Shown: positions 1 to 6,826, counted from the stretch's first letter. The stretch is DNA of 8,828 nucleotides from Candidatus Faecivivens stercoravium (GCA_018712425.1 DVHA01000033.1:1-8828), one strand, 5' to 3'. The notes: a model not told the origin generated them from the sequence alone. Program-made: numbers and translations.

Positions 1-119
1 AGCCTGAAGCTCGTGTAACCCTTAATATTGTGTAAGTCTGAAAAGCCCCGAGGCCACATGTTCGGATACTGATGAAGGAATTGACTCCCTTTAAAACGTC
101 TGGAAAAACGGATGACCAT
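1..119 (-). CDS. Unrecognised open frame running off the left edge
   Basis: On the minus strand an ATG at 119-117 opens 39 codons that reach base 1 without a stop. The same frame is open further upstream, back to about base 174, for some 58 codons in all. The peptide is basic and aromatic (it contains HQYPNMWPRGFSDL) and I do not recognise a family. An AGGA sits only two bases before the ATG, which is too close for a good ribosome site, and no clear promoter was seen. A second minus frame is also open for about 45 codons over the same stretch, so chance is a real alternative. It could be the start of a gene, a further piece of the decayed locus to its right, or nothing. Confidence 0.18.
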   Translation of the reverse strand, partial: MVIRFSRRFKGSQFLHQYPNMWPRGFSDLHNIKGYTSFR

Positions 120-169
120 TTTCCTATCACAATTCCCTATTACACCCGCTTCCAGCGTCTTGCCCTCTA

Positions 170-436
170 TTATTTACTCCTCCCATGCGGTTCCTCGGGA
201 TTTAAAAGTCCGTCTCCCGGTCTATGCTTAAATTGCTGAATCAGATACTGACGCATGTTGCAGATCTTCTCCTGCAGCTCTGGCTGTGCACTCTCGGCAA
301 GGTTGATCATTTCATGCGGATCTTCCTGCAAATCAAACACATACTCAGTCCCGTTCACTGAATCCCAAACATATTTATACCGGTTACCAACGACATAATC
401 CCATCCGGCCTGGACACCAAATAAACATAAATTTTC
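170..436 (-). pseudogene. Sulfatase C-terminal remnant
   Basis: This is the last ~88 codons of a sulfatase (alkaline-phosphatase superfamily, hydrolysing sulfate esters of glycans or aryl compounds). The sequence shows the family's C-terminal signature: NRYKYVWDSVNGTEYVFDL followed by QEDPHEMINLAE, matching the usual RYKYV...ELYDLxxDPxExxNLA pattern, then a charged tail and TAA at 172-170. The frame is closed upstream by TAA at 439-437. The catalytic Cys/Ser-x-Pro-x-Arg motif and roughly 350-400 N-terminal residues are absent, so it cannot be an active enzyme. Its 5' end overlaps, in another frame, the 3' end of the AraC-type regulator pseudogene, which suggests a deletion fused the two neighbours. 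An ATG at 358 would allow a 62-residue peptide, but that is only a piece of the remnant. Confidence 0.72.
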
Positions 437-2004
437 TTACGGGTATGGAACTGAATCCCCTGCCAGAGATCCCTATCCAGGGCGCCTTTTTTGTCCGTTA
501 TCCGCAGCGAACCGCCGCCGGATGCCTGTTCCATGGCAAATGCCTCATTATAGGCTAAAGGTGCGTCCTCCAGGTCCCCCCAGGCGCCACTGACACAACA
601 AGTAATCAATAAAAACAGGTGCTCTTCCATAAAGGAAATTGCCTTTTCCAGGTCTGTCCGCAGCTGCCCGTCCGTTTCATTCGACTGAAAGACCATCACC
701 ACAAAACCGTCCATTGCCAGCGATACGCCGTTTCTCTTTTCCAGTACCAATTCCTCCAGAAGATTGCGGACGGCGAAAAAGAGCATATCCGCTGCCGGCG
801 CAAATTGCTTCTTGGGCACATTTTCAAAAAATGCCGATTTTTCCAAATCGTGAAAAAACAGAATCAACACCCGGTAAGGCGCCCCGTCCTCAATATACTC
901 AGATAAAATAGAGAGGTCCCGGCTGTGTCCGGTCAAAAGGCCGGACAGCATCCCATTGTGCAGCTGCTGCCGGCGGCTGCTGAGCTGGTTTTCCGCCATC
1001 TGCCGCTCCTCTATTAGCCGGCGAAGGGAACGTTCCAGCTCCCGGGTACTCCCGTCGCTGGAATCACTCTCACTCTGCCGCAGCAGCGCCATCATCCGCT
1101 TATAAGGGGAAAAGGTCCGGCGGCTAAGTATAACCGATAAAACAATCCCCACTCCCGTAAAAAGGAGAAACTCTAAAATCAGCTGCAGCCGGCTCCACTG
1201 CAGCGGCGCCAGATAAATGCTCCGTTCAATTAAAAAGCCATAATATAAACCGCTGCAATCCGACGGTATGGTAAAATGGAAATAATCCCCATCTGTCAAG
1301 GTAATCCCTCCGCCGCCTGCGGGATCTTTTTCAAAAGCCTCCCGGCATAATTCGCTGCCGAACAGAAACTGCCCATCGCGATCCCGCAGATAATAATACC
1401 CATCCCCGCTCAATAAAGCAAACTCCTATAAGGGATAGAGCATCCCAATGCAGGCAGCCTTCTCACGATAATCCCTGCTCAGCGCATAGGAAAGGACCAC
1501 CAGGTAAGCATCCTCCCCTTCTCCTATAACCGCTGGCGTCTTGGTATATTCACTCGATAAGAGCAGCCCTTCAAAATCCCCGGCGCCAATCCCTAAGGGC
1601 TGTAAAAACGCCTCCAGGTTTTCCGGTTCATAAGAGCGCCCGCCGGTAATCAGCTGGCCGCTCCGATAGAGATAGGTAAACACCTCTACAGAATCTCCAC
1701 GGGAAGACGCGGCATTTAACAGGCCAGACAGGTCGTTTTGCTGGAAACGCTGCTTTTCTGTCAGGCTGTAACTCTCTGCCAGGTCCTTTAAAACAGCGTC
1801 CTCCGCAATCATTCGTTCAGCTTCATAGGACGCCTGTATCGTGGCATTCAAATTATTCCAGACGTCATCAATCATCCGGCTCTGGTCCCGTAATATCGTT
1901 TCCCGCACGTTCTGTTCCAACTTCAGGCAGGTAAAAAGTGACAGCAAAAGCGGCACCATACACACACATAAATAGGAGATTAAGATTTTCCAATAAATTT
2001 TCAT
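355..2004 (-). pseudogene. Membrane AraC-type sensor-regulator, interrupted and truncated
   Basis: This was a membrane-bound AraC/XylS-type regulator of the Firmicutes class that senses an extracytoplasmic signal and switches sugar-uptake genes. The first part (192 residues, ATG at 2004) has a membrane helix at residues ~5-25 (ISYLCVCMVPLLLSLF) and the start of a Cache-like sensor domain. A TAG at 1428-1426 stops it. The same frame then continues with no shift through the rest of the sensor, a second helix (LILEFLLFTGVGIVLSVIL) and a HAMP-like/coiled linker (RLIEERQMAENQLSSRR) into the cytoplasmic middle region. The C-terminal double helix-turn-helix is missing: after about base 515-436 the reading enters sulfatase DNA and stops at TGA 357-355. 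GGGAGA at 2016-2011, six bases before ATG, is a good ribosome site. With one nonsense codon and no DNA-binding domain it should be inactive. A sequencing error could explain the TAG but not the lost end. The AraC assignment rests on architecture, since the diagnostic domain is gone. Confidence 0.72.
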
Positions 2005-2092
2005 GATATGTCTCCCTGTGGAAAAAGCAAAGTTCCATTTATACTATAAGCACGAAAAAACAAATTATTTTTTGCTTAATTACAGCATCTTT

Positions 2093-2110
2093 CCCATTTA
2101 TTATAATGGG
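2093..2110. promoter_or_regulatory. Palindromic operator candidate over the regulator's -10
   Basis: CCCATTTATTATAATGGG is an inverted repeat with 6-bp arms (CCCATT/AATGGG) around a 6-bp centre. It exactly covers the -10 box of the minus-strand regulator promoter, so a bound dimer would block transcription. This is seen directly as symmetry; the protein that might bind it is unknown. Chance occurrence of a 6-bp arm in AT-rich DNA is possible. Confidence 0.35.
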
Positions 2111-2128
2111 TTTTCGGCTATCCGTCAA
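2100..2128 (-). promoter_or_regulatory. Promoter of the AraC-type regulator
   Basis: On the minus strand TTGACG (2128-2123) is followed after exactly 17 bases by TATAAT (2105-2100). This is a near-perfect vegetative sigma promoter, one base from the -35 consensus. It lies about 95 bases upstream of the ATG at 2004, which has its own GGGAGA ribosome site. The signals are intact although the gene they serve is broken, which suggests recent decay. Confidence 0.68.
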
Positions 2129-2390
2129 TAGCCTTTTGCTTTCGAGCTTTCATAGAACAGTTCCGCTGCCAAAATAGCAAAAACTGTAAGGTCATATAAA
2201 AAGGACTGCGCTCAAAGAAAGGTTCAAAATTTATTTTTGGCCCTGCCCCAAATAGAAAAAAGCTAGGTAAAAACTGCCCCACAGCTGCCGTTTGTACAAA
2301 ATTTCTGCGGCAAAGCCGGTATCCATACTTTACCGCCCCATTACCCTTTTCTTTATTCCGTAACTTTTACAAATTTTGCCAGATTTAATA
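2129..2390. other. Intergenic stretch without a gene
   Basis: This AT-rich spacer separates the divergent regulator and GH3 promoters. It has stop codons throughout and no convincing ribosome site, RNA gene or repeat. Two CTGCCCC words occur (around 2242 and 2274) without clear symmetry. A TTTACA (2366-2371) could serve as a second, weaker -35 element for the GH3 gene. Sugar-responsive regulators of this locus would be expected to bind here, but no site could be singled out. Confidence 0.4.
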
Positions 2391-2419
2391 TTTACTTTAA
2401 TGCCATTTTATGTTAGAAT
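2391..2419 (+). promoter_or_regulatory. Promoter of the GH3 gene
   Basis: TTTACT (2391-2396) and TAGAAT (2414-2419) are separated by 17 bases. A TG at 2411-2412 sits one base before the -10 box, giving an extended -10 element that can offset the imperfect -35. Transcription would start near 2425, leaving a leader of about 95 bases before the ATG at 2522. Confidence 0.55.
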
Positions 2420-2424
2420 TACTT

Positions 2425-2438
2425 TGAAAACGTTGTAG
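2425..2438 (+). promoter_or_regulatory. cre/LacI-type operator candidate at the GH3 transcription start
   Basis: TGAAAACGTTGTAG matches the catabolite-responsive element consensus (TGWAANCGNTNWCA) at all but the last two positions, with the central CG and the left half intact. It lies directly at the predicted start of the GH3 transcript, a place where CcpA or a LacI-family repressor would block initiation. This fits carbon-source control of a glycosidase. The right half-site is degenerate, so the call is tentative. Confidence 0.4.
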
Positions 2439-2521
2439 TTGGCTGGCAAGGCATCTCCAGATACCCAGAGATACTTCCACACGCCGGCTACCATACACTG
2501 CAGCACACAAGGAGGATAAAA

Positions 2522-5371
2522 ATGGCGAATGCAAAAATTTTCCCGCCAATGTCTGAACGGGAAATCCGCGGCGCGGCAATATCCCGTCACGCGGCTTCAG
2601 AAGGCATGGTCCTGCTCAAAAACCGGAGCGCCGCCCTGCCGCTGGCCCCCGGCCAGGCCATCGCACTGTTCGGCAGCGGCGCCGCCCGCACGGTGCGGGG
2701 CGGGACCGGCTCCGGCGACCCCTTTAACGGCGGCCTTTCCGGCGGCGGGGATGTAAACATCAACCTGTCGCCCCGCTACCACATCAACATCCTGGACGCA
2801 ATGGAGGACGATTACACCGTCGTCAGCAGCGGCCTGCTGCGGGATTACGCGGTGGAATACGACCGCGCCCGGGACGCCCAGACCGACCATGTCATGTCGG
2901 TCTTCGCCTTCCCGGAACAGCCTCTGACCGAAGAGATGTTAAGCGGGTACCGCAGCCAGACCGGCACCGCCCTCTTCGTCATCTCCCGCAACTCGGGCGA
3001 GGGCAACGACCGGGCGATGACCCAGCAGGCGACGATCGACGGGCAGGCCCGGGAGATCGGCGACTACCGTTTTGCCGCCACAGAAAAGGAAAACCTGAAA
3101 CTGCTCCGGAAGATGTTTGATAAACTCGTCCTGGTTCTCAACGTCGCCGGCCCCATCTCGGTCGAAGACCTCGACGAGACCGATGCCGACGCGATCCTGC
3201 TGATGGGCCAGGCGGGCCAGGAAGGCGGGAAAGCCGTCGCCGATATCCTGACCGGCCGGGTCACCCCTTCCGGCAAGCTGACCGCTACCTGGGCTAGACG
3301 GTACGAAGACTATCCCACCTCCGGCGTCTTCCTGAAAGACCCAATCCAGGCCCCCTACCCCGAAGGCATCTACGTCGGCTACCGCTATTTCGATACCTTC
3401 TGCAAACAGCCGGGCTACCCCTTCGGCTACGGCCTCTCCTACACCACCTTTTCCCTCAGCGGCTGCCGCGCGGCGCTGGACGGGGAAACCCTCACCTTCT
3501 CGGCCGAAGTATCCAACACTGGCAGCTGCGCCGGCAAAGAGGTGGTCCAGCTCTACGCCTCCGCCCCCGTGACCGAGCTGGACATGCCGGCGAAGGAACT
3601 GAAAGGGTTTAAAAAGACTGCCCTGCTCCAGCCGGGAGAAACCGAAACGGTCACCATCCAGCTGCCGGTCCAGGCGCTCGCCTCCTACAGCGAGGGTAAG
3701 GGCGGCTACATCCTCTCGAAGGGGAACTACCGGTTCAGCCTCGGCACTTCTTCCCGGGACACTTCCGCCGTCTGCTGCCTGTCGGTCCCCGAGACCCGGC
3801 GGATCCGCCAGGTGGACGTTGCCCTGCCGCTCCGGCAACCGCTGGAGGAGCTGACCGGCTGGACCGAGCGCCCGGACGCCGGTGTATGGGAACATGTCCC
3901 GGTCCTGCGGCTGGAAAAGATGCCCGACGCCGTCGACGGCCGCTCCCGTTACGCCGACGAGTCGGTGACCACCTACACCACCGACCCCGCTTATACCCCG
4001 GTAATGCCCTATGAAAAGGTCGAGCTGGTGCCGAAGGCGGACTGGAAGCTGGAGGACGTCCTCCACGGCAAGGTCTCGATGGAAGCCTTTACCGCCCAGC
4101 TCTCCAACGCCCAGCTGGCCGACCTCTGCTGCGGCACCGGCTGGGGGGTTGCGGACGCTGACCACCCGGTCGTCGGTTCCAGCTCGGAATCGGTCCCCGG
4201 TGCGGCGGGCGAGACGACCCACCAGATGGAAGACACCTTCGGCATCCCCTCGATCGTCATGGCCGACGGCCCCGGCGGCATCCGGGTCACCCAGCAGTTT
4301 GAGGCGACCAACCTTGAAACCGGCGGGAAAACTACCGTCTACCATTTCTGCACTGCCTGGCCGGTGGGGACCCTGCTGGCCCAGTCGTTCGACCCGGAGG
4401 TGCTCTATCAGGTCGGCTACGGGATGGCGCAGGATATGCAGGCGCTCCAGATCGCGCTGATCCTGGGACCCGGCATCAACATCCAGCGGGACCCGATGTG
4501 CGGACGGAACTTCGAGTACTACTCGGAAGACCCGCTGGTGGCCGGTACCCTGGCCGCCGCGATGATCCGCGGGATCCAGAGCGTGCCCGGCTGCGGCGGC
4601 TGCATCAAGCACTTCGCCGCCAACAACCAGGAACTGAACCGCTATCTGTCCAACTCGGTTGTCGGCCAGCGGGCGCTGCGGGAAATCTATCTCGAGCCCT
4701 TCCGGATTGCCGTTAAAGAATCCCAGCCCTGGAGCATTATGACCTCCTACAACCTCATCAACGGCGTTCCCACCGCCGACAGCTTCGACCTCTGCACCAA
4801 CCTGGCGCGGGGCGAATGGGGCTTTGAGGGGCTGATTATGACCGACTGGAACGGCGGGAGCAGCACCCCCTGGATCTCGATGCACGCCGGCAACGACCTG
4901 ATTATGCCGGGCGGCAAGGCACGGGTCCTCAACATCCAGCAGGCCGTCGAAACGGTCGAGCCGGTCTTTGACGGCCGGGGCCAGGTCCAGATGGAGAAGG
5001 AACTCCCCTTCCTCCCGGTCCCCACCGCCACCCGCTGGAACTCCTTTACCCCCGGGGCGGACGGCAAAGACACCGTCAAAGCTGTCCTGGGCGAAGGGCA
5101 TCTGGCTGAAGTCAAGGACGGGAAGATCCTCGTCGACGGGGAGCCGGTCTACATGAAGGCGGCCACGATGCAGGAACTGATGCGGGACCGCGAAAATACC
5201 CAGCCCCTCCAGCAGCCGCTGGACGAGACGGTGGGTTCGGTTGCCGACGGCGGGAAGGCCATCGTCTACCGCGGCAGTTACAACCGCGAGCGGAAGATTT
5301 GCCGCGGCGATATCCAGCGGTGCGCCGCCAACAACCTCTCGATCATCTTAAAATCCAAATTCCCGGGGTAA
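2522..5371 (+). CDS. Beta-glucosidase, glycoside hydrolase family 3, permuted domain order
   Basis: A retaining GH3 enzyme that removes non-reducing-end beta-sugars (usually glucose) from oligosaccharides. No signal peptide or membrane helix is seen, so it probably acts in the cytoplasm on imported sugars. The order is reversed from ordinary GH3: the alpha/beta domain comes first (residues ~15-300, beginning ASEGMVLLKN), then a fibronectin-III-like domain (~314-410), then the catalytic barrel (~525-800). The likely nucleophile is D775 in MTDWNGG and the likely acid/base is E160 in SGEGNDR. Sugar-binding motifs are ADGPGGIR (D582), GRNFEYYSEDP (661-671) and KHFAANNQE (K696-H697). All key residues are present. 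The C-terminal GDIQRCAANNLSIIL is typical of this permuted group. At 949 residues it is complete and slightly long. GGAGG at 2511-2515, six bases before ATG, fixes the start. It stands alone, diverging from the broken regulator. Exact substrate is not readable; beta-xylosidase or N-acetylglucosaminidase activity is less likely. Confidence 0.95.
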   Translation: MANAKIFPPMSEREIRGAAISRHAASEGMVLLKNRSAALPLAPGQAIALFGSGAARTVRGGTGSGDPFNGGLSGGGDVNINLSPRYHINILDAMEDDYTVVSSGLLRDYAVEYDRARDAQTDHVMSVFAFPEQPLTEEMLSGYRSQTGTALFVISRNSGEGNDRAMTQQATIDGQAREIGDYRFAATEKENLKLLRKMFDKLVLVLNVAGPISVEDLDETDADAILLMGQAGQEGGKAVADILTGRVTPSGKLTATWARRYEDYPTSGVFLKDPIQAPYPEGIYVGYRYFDTFCKQPGYPFGYGLSYTTFSLSGCRAALDGETLTFSAEVSNTGSCAGKEVVQLYASAPVTELDMPAKELKGFKKTALLQPGETETVTIQLPVQALASYSEGKGGYILSKGNYRFSLGTSSRDTSAVCCLSVPETRRIRQVDVALPLRQPLEELTGWTERPDAGVWEHVPVLRLEKMPDAVDGRSRYADESVTTYTTDPAYTPVMPYEKVELVPKADWKLEDVLHGKVSMEAFTAQLSNAQLADLCCGTGWGVADADHPVVGSSSESVPGAAGETTHQMEDTFGIPSIVMADGPGGIRVTQQFEATNLETGGKTTVYHFCTAWPVGTLLAQSFDPEVLYQVGYGMAQDMQALQIALILGPGINIQRDPMCGRNFEYYSEDPLVAGTLAAAMIRGIQSVPGCGGCIKHFAANNQELNRYLSNSVVGQRALREIYLEPFRIAVKESQPWSIMTSYNLINGVPTADSFDLCTNLARGEWGFEGLIMTDWNGGSSTPWISMHAGNDLIMPGGKARVLNIQQAVETVEPVFDGRGQVQMEKELPFLPVPTATRWNSFTPGADGKDTVKAVLGEGHLAEVKDGKILVDGEPVYMKAATMQELMRDRENTQPLQQPLDETVGSVADGGKAIVYRGSYNRERKICRGDIQRCAANNLSIILKSKFPG

Positions 5372-5385
5372 CAGCCGGCATCTGA

Positions 5386-5423
5386 AAGGCCCCAGGGCTC
5401 TCATCCGAGAGCTCTGGGGCCTT
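5386..5423 (+). terminator. Strong hairpin after the GH3 gene (repeat copy 1)
   Basis: Starting 14 bases after the GH3 stop codon, a 17-bp stem (5386-5402 with 5407-5423, a single G-T wobble) closes on the loop ATCC. It is very stable and placed as a terminator. However, there is no T-run directly after the stem; runs of six T appear only from about 5442 and 5453, after GACTGTCGAAAAAA. It may stop transcription weakly or protect the mRNA 3' end. Confidence 0.6.
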
Positions 5424-5438
5424 CTGACTGTCGAAAAA
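5386..5438 (+). repeat. Hairpin repeat, copy 1
   Basis: A 53-bp unit that recurs at 5670-5722 with a single mismatch (G at 5411 becomes A at 5695). It consists of the 17-bp-stem hairpin plus the tail CTGACTGTCGAAAAA. The left flank of this copy does not pair with the tail, unlike copy 2, as if this copy were cut off where the GH3 gene ends. It may belong to a dispersed intergenic repeat family in this genome; only two copies are visible here. Confidence 0.85.
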
Positions 5439-5489
5439 ATCTTTTTTGAGTCTTTTTTGGGTGCTGCGCACGCTTCGTTATCAGTAGCA

Positions 5490-5578
5490 AAGCTGTGAAC
5501 AGCTTCGGAAATACGGTAATTGAGTGCCTGGGAAGGGGCTCTGCCCCTTCCATTCCTGCGATTTTTTGAAAAAAATCG
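5490..5578. repeat. Cluster of three small palindromes between the repeats
   Basis: Three inverted repeats follow each other: AAGCTG/CAGCTT around TGAA (5490-5505), GGAAGGGGC/GCCCCTTCC around TCT (5531-5551), and CGATTTTTT/AAAAAATCG around GA (5559-5578). Short open frames overlap them (for example plus strand 5520-5711), but these have no ribosome site and their peptides are translated palindromes. The arrangement suggests a structured non-coding element, either a dispersed repeat or transcript-end structures, rather than a gene. Confidence 0.5.
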
Positions 5579-5654
5579 AGTAAAACTTTTAATTCTTCCC
5601 ACGTTTCTTTGTAACTTTAACGCCAGTGCCGATTCTTATGTTTCGCCAAACTTA

Positions 5655-5722
5655 TTTTTCGTCAGTCTCAAGGCCCCAGGGCTCTCATCCGAGAACTCTG
5701 GGGCCTTCTGACTGTCGAAAAA
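5655..5722 (-). terminator. Extended hairpin between convergent genes (repeat copy 2)
   Basis: The 17-nt arms (5670-5686 and 5691-5707) pair with one wobble and one mismatch. In this copy the pairing also goes on outward: CAGTC (5663-5667) with GACTG (5710-5714), and TTTTTCG (5655-5661) with CGAAAAA (5716-5722). The structure begins 12 bases after the flavodoxin stop on the minus strand and so sits where that operon should end. In both directions the outer base has U first and A last, the reverse of a classical intrinsic terminator, so simple intrinsic termination is uncertain. Confidence 0.5.
5670..5722 (+). repeat. Hairpin repeat, copy 2
   Basis: Second copy of the 53-bp unit at 5386-5438, in the same orientation, 284 bp downstream, with 52 of 53 bases identical. 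The high identity of two non-coding copies points to recent duplication, gene conversion, or selection on the structure. Confidence 0.85.
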
Positions 5723-5734
5723 CAAATTTTGGAA

Positions 5735-6268
5735 TTAACCCGGCAGCCCTTTGCCAAAACGGTAAAGCTCCTCCAGCTTTTCCGGTGACTGGTTCTGCTT
5801 GCCATAAGCGGTAAAAATCCCCATATCCTCCAGATGCAGGTAATCGAGGAAGGAATTCCGGTATTCGTATACCGCTCCGCCATATACGTTGTCGCTGCCG
5901 GAGGAGAGGACCAGCGCCGCCTTTTTCAGGTTCCGGGGTTTATCCAGCGCGTAAATGCGGTTAATGGCACACTGGAGCTGCCCGGAAAAGCTGTGATAAT
6001 AAACCGGGGAAGCCAGCAAAATCATCTCCGCCTCGTCCAGCAGCGGGTAAACCGCCTGCATATCGTCCTGCTGGACACACTGCCGCTCGTGGCCCGAACC
6101 TTTCTGGCGGCAGTATTCGCAGGCCATACAGCCCGCGATCTTCTTCCGGCAGACATCAATGATCTCCACCTGATGCCCGCTCTCCCGGGCACCTCTGGCA
6201 AAAGCATCCACCATCGCCGCCGTATTCCCCCGAGGCCGGGGGCTGCCGCTTAAAACCAGTATCTTCAT
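5735..6268 (-). CDS. Flavodoxin-fold NAD(P)H-dependent FMN reductase / iron-sulfur flavoprotein-like
   Basis: A cytoplasmic flavoprotein of the NADPH-dependent FMN reductase / flavodoxin-like superfamily, moving electrons from NAD(P)H through bound FMN to an unknown acceptor. The 177 residues begin with a strand (KILVLSG) and the phosphate-binding loop GSPRPRGNT (8-16). A cysteine cluster follows, C47-x2-C50-x2-C53-x10-C64 in GCMACEYC...QCVQQDDM. The flavin-contact segment SPVYYHSFSGQ is at 87-97. In related iron-sulfur flavoproteins a compact cysteine motif holds a 4Fe-4S cluster; here the last gap is longer, so cluster binding is possible but unproven. Length is usual for the family. The ATG lies three bases after the stop of the upstream lipoprotein gene, with GGAGGG inside that gene's end as ribosome site, so the two are translationally coupled. 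Substrate unknown; quinone, azo or nitro compounds are options from the family only. Confidence 0.85.
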   Translation of the reverse strand: MKILVLSGSPRPRGNTAAMVDAFARGARESGHQVEIIDVCRKKIAGCMACEYCRQKGSGHERQCVQQDDMQAVYPLLDEAEMILLASPVYYHSFSGQLQCAINRIYALDKPRNLKKAALVLSSGSDNVYGGAVYEYRNSFLDYLHLEDMGIFTAYGKQNQSPEKLEELYRFGKGLPG

Positions 6269-6271
6269 CCG

Positions 6272-6826
6272 TCATCCCTCCAGAGAAAATGTGACCGTTG
6301 CATCGCCACCGCCAAGGGCCTCTTCCCAGCCGGTCAGGTCCTGGATATGGCCCAGACGGGTATAGCTCCAGGAATTAGAGCCGTAAAACAGCACGATCTG
6401 ATCCCCCTGGTAGAGCACAATATCCCCGGCGCGGGTTTCCGTCCGGGCGTTGCTGGTGGGAAGCGCCTGCCCCAGCGGCCCTACCTTTTCAAACCCGGCG
6501 TAATCGTGCAGCTCAAGGGTAACCGGCCCTTCCTGTATCATCCGGACCAGCGCGTCTGCCGCCTGGTTTTGTTCCAAAACGGCGGTATAGGTGCTGCCGC
6601 CAACCTGTACAAACATCGTCATCTCGCTGTTTTCCTCCTCGCTTGTCTGATTTTCGGCTGATTGGGATTCGGCCGCTGCTGCGGACGTCTCCGCTTCTGA
6701 AGAAGCCGCCGTTTCCGCCCGAAGGAGGCTGCCGCCGTCCTCCGCACTACTTTGGCATCCCCAGAGCAGAAGCGGCAGTGGCATAACCGCCGCCCACAAA
6801 ATGAAAATGAAAAAGGCCTTTTTCAT
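6272..6826 (-). CDS. Lipoprotein with cyclophilin-like domain
   Basis: A predicted exported lipoprotein of 184 residues. The N-terminus is KK followed by a hydrophobic stretch (FFIFILWAAVMPLPLLL) and a lipobox-like LWGC with the lipidated cysteine at 24; Trp at the -2 position is unusual. Residues ~25-68 form a low-complexity Ala/Ser/Glu linker. Residues ~69-184 resemble the bacterial cyclophilin-like fold family (Cyclophil_like), with LPTSN (122-126) and GDIVLYQGDQIVLFYG followed by SWSYTRLGHI. Such domains look like peptidyl-prolyl isomerases but usually lack their catalytic residues, and their function is not established. It is the first gene of a two-gene operon with the flavodoxin-like reductase. 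The ribosome site is weak (GGGGTG at 6837-6832, five bases before ATG). The domain call is by recognition of the conserved motifs. Confidence 0.75.
   Translation of the reverse strand: MKKAFFIFILWAAVMPLPLLLWGCQSSAEDGGSLLRAETAASSEAETSAAAAESQSAENQTSEEENSEMTMFVQVGGSTYTAVLEQNQAADALVRMIQEGPVTLELHDYAGFEKVGPLGQALPTSNARTETRAGDIVLYQGDQIVLFYGSNSWSYTRLGHIQDLTGWEEALGGGDATVTFSLEG

Noticed and set aside
355..1413. Independent 352-residue protein starting at TTG 1413
   Set aside because: The TTG is just downstream of the amber codon in the same frame, has no ribosome site, and the product begins in mid-sensor domain; it is the rest of the interrupted regulator.
2939..5101. 720-codon open frame on the minus strand
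   Set aside because: It lies wholly antisense to the intact GH3 gene; strong G/C preference at third positions removes stops in this antisense frame. The peptide is Gly/Val/Asp-rich without domains, and no ribosome site was seen.
5520..5711. Small plus-strand open frame after the GH3 gene
   Set aside because: It translates palindromes and the start of repeat copy 2, with no ribosome site; better explained as part of the structured intergenic element.
5386..5722. CRISPR array or insertion-sequence ends
   Set aside because: Only two copies 284 bp apart with no regular spacers, and no transposase or target-site duplication is visible.
5834..6253. 139-codon plus-strand frame opposite the flavodoxin gene
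   Set aside because: Antisense to a gene with clear FMN-binding and cysteine motifs; no family resemblance.
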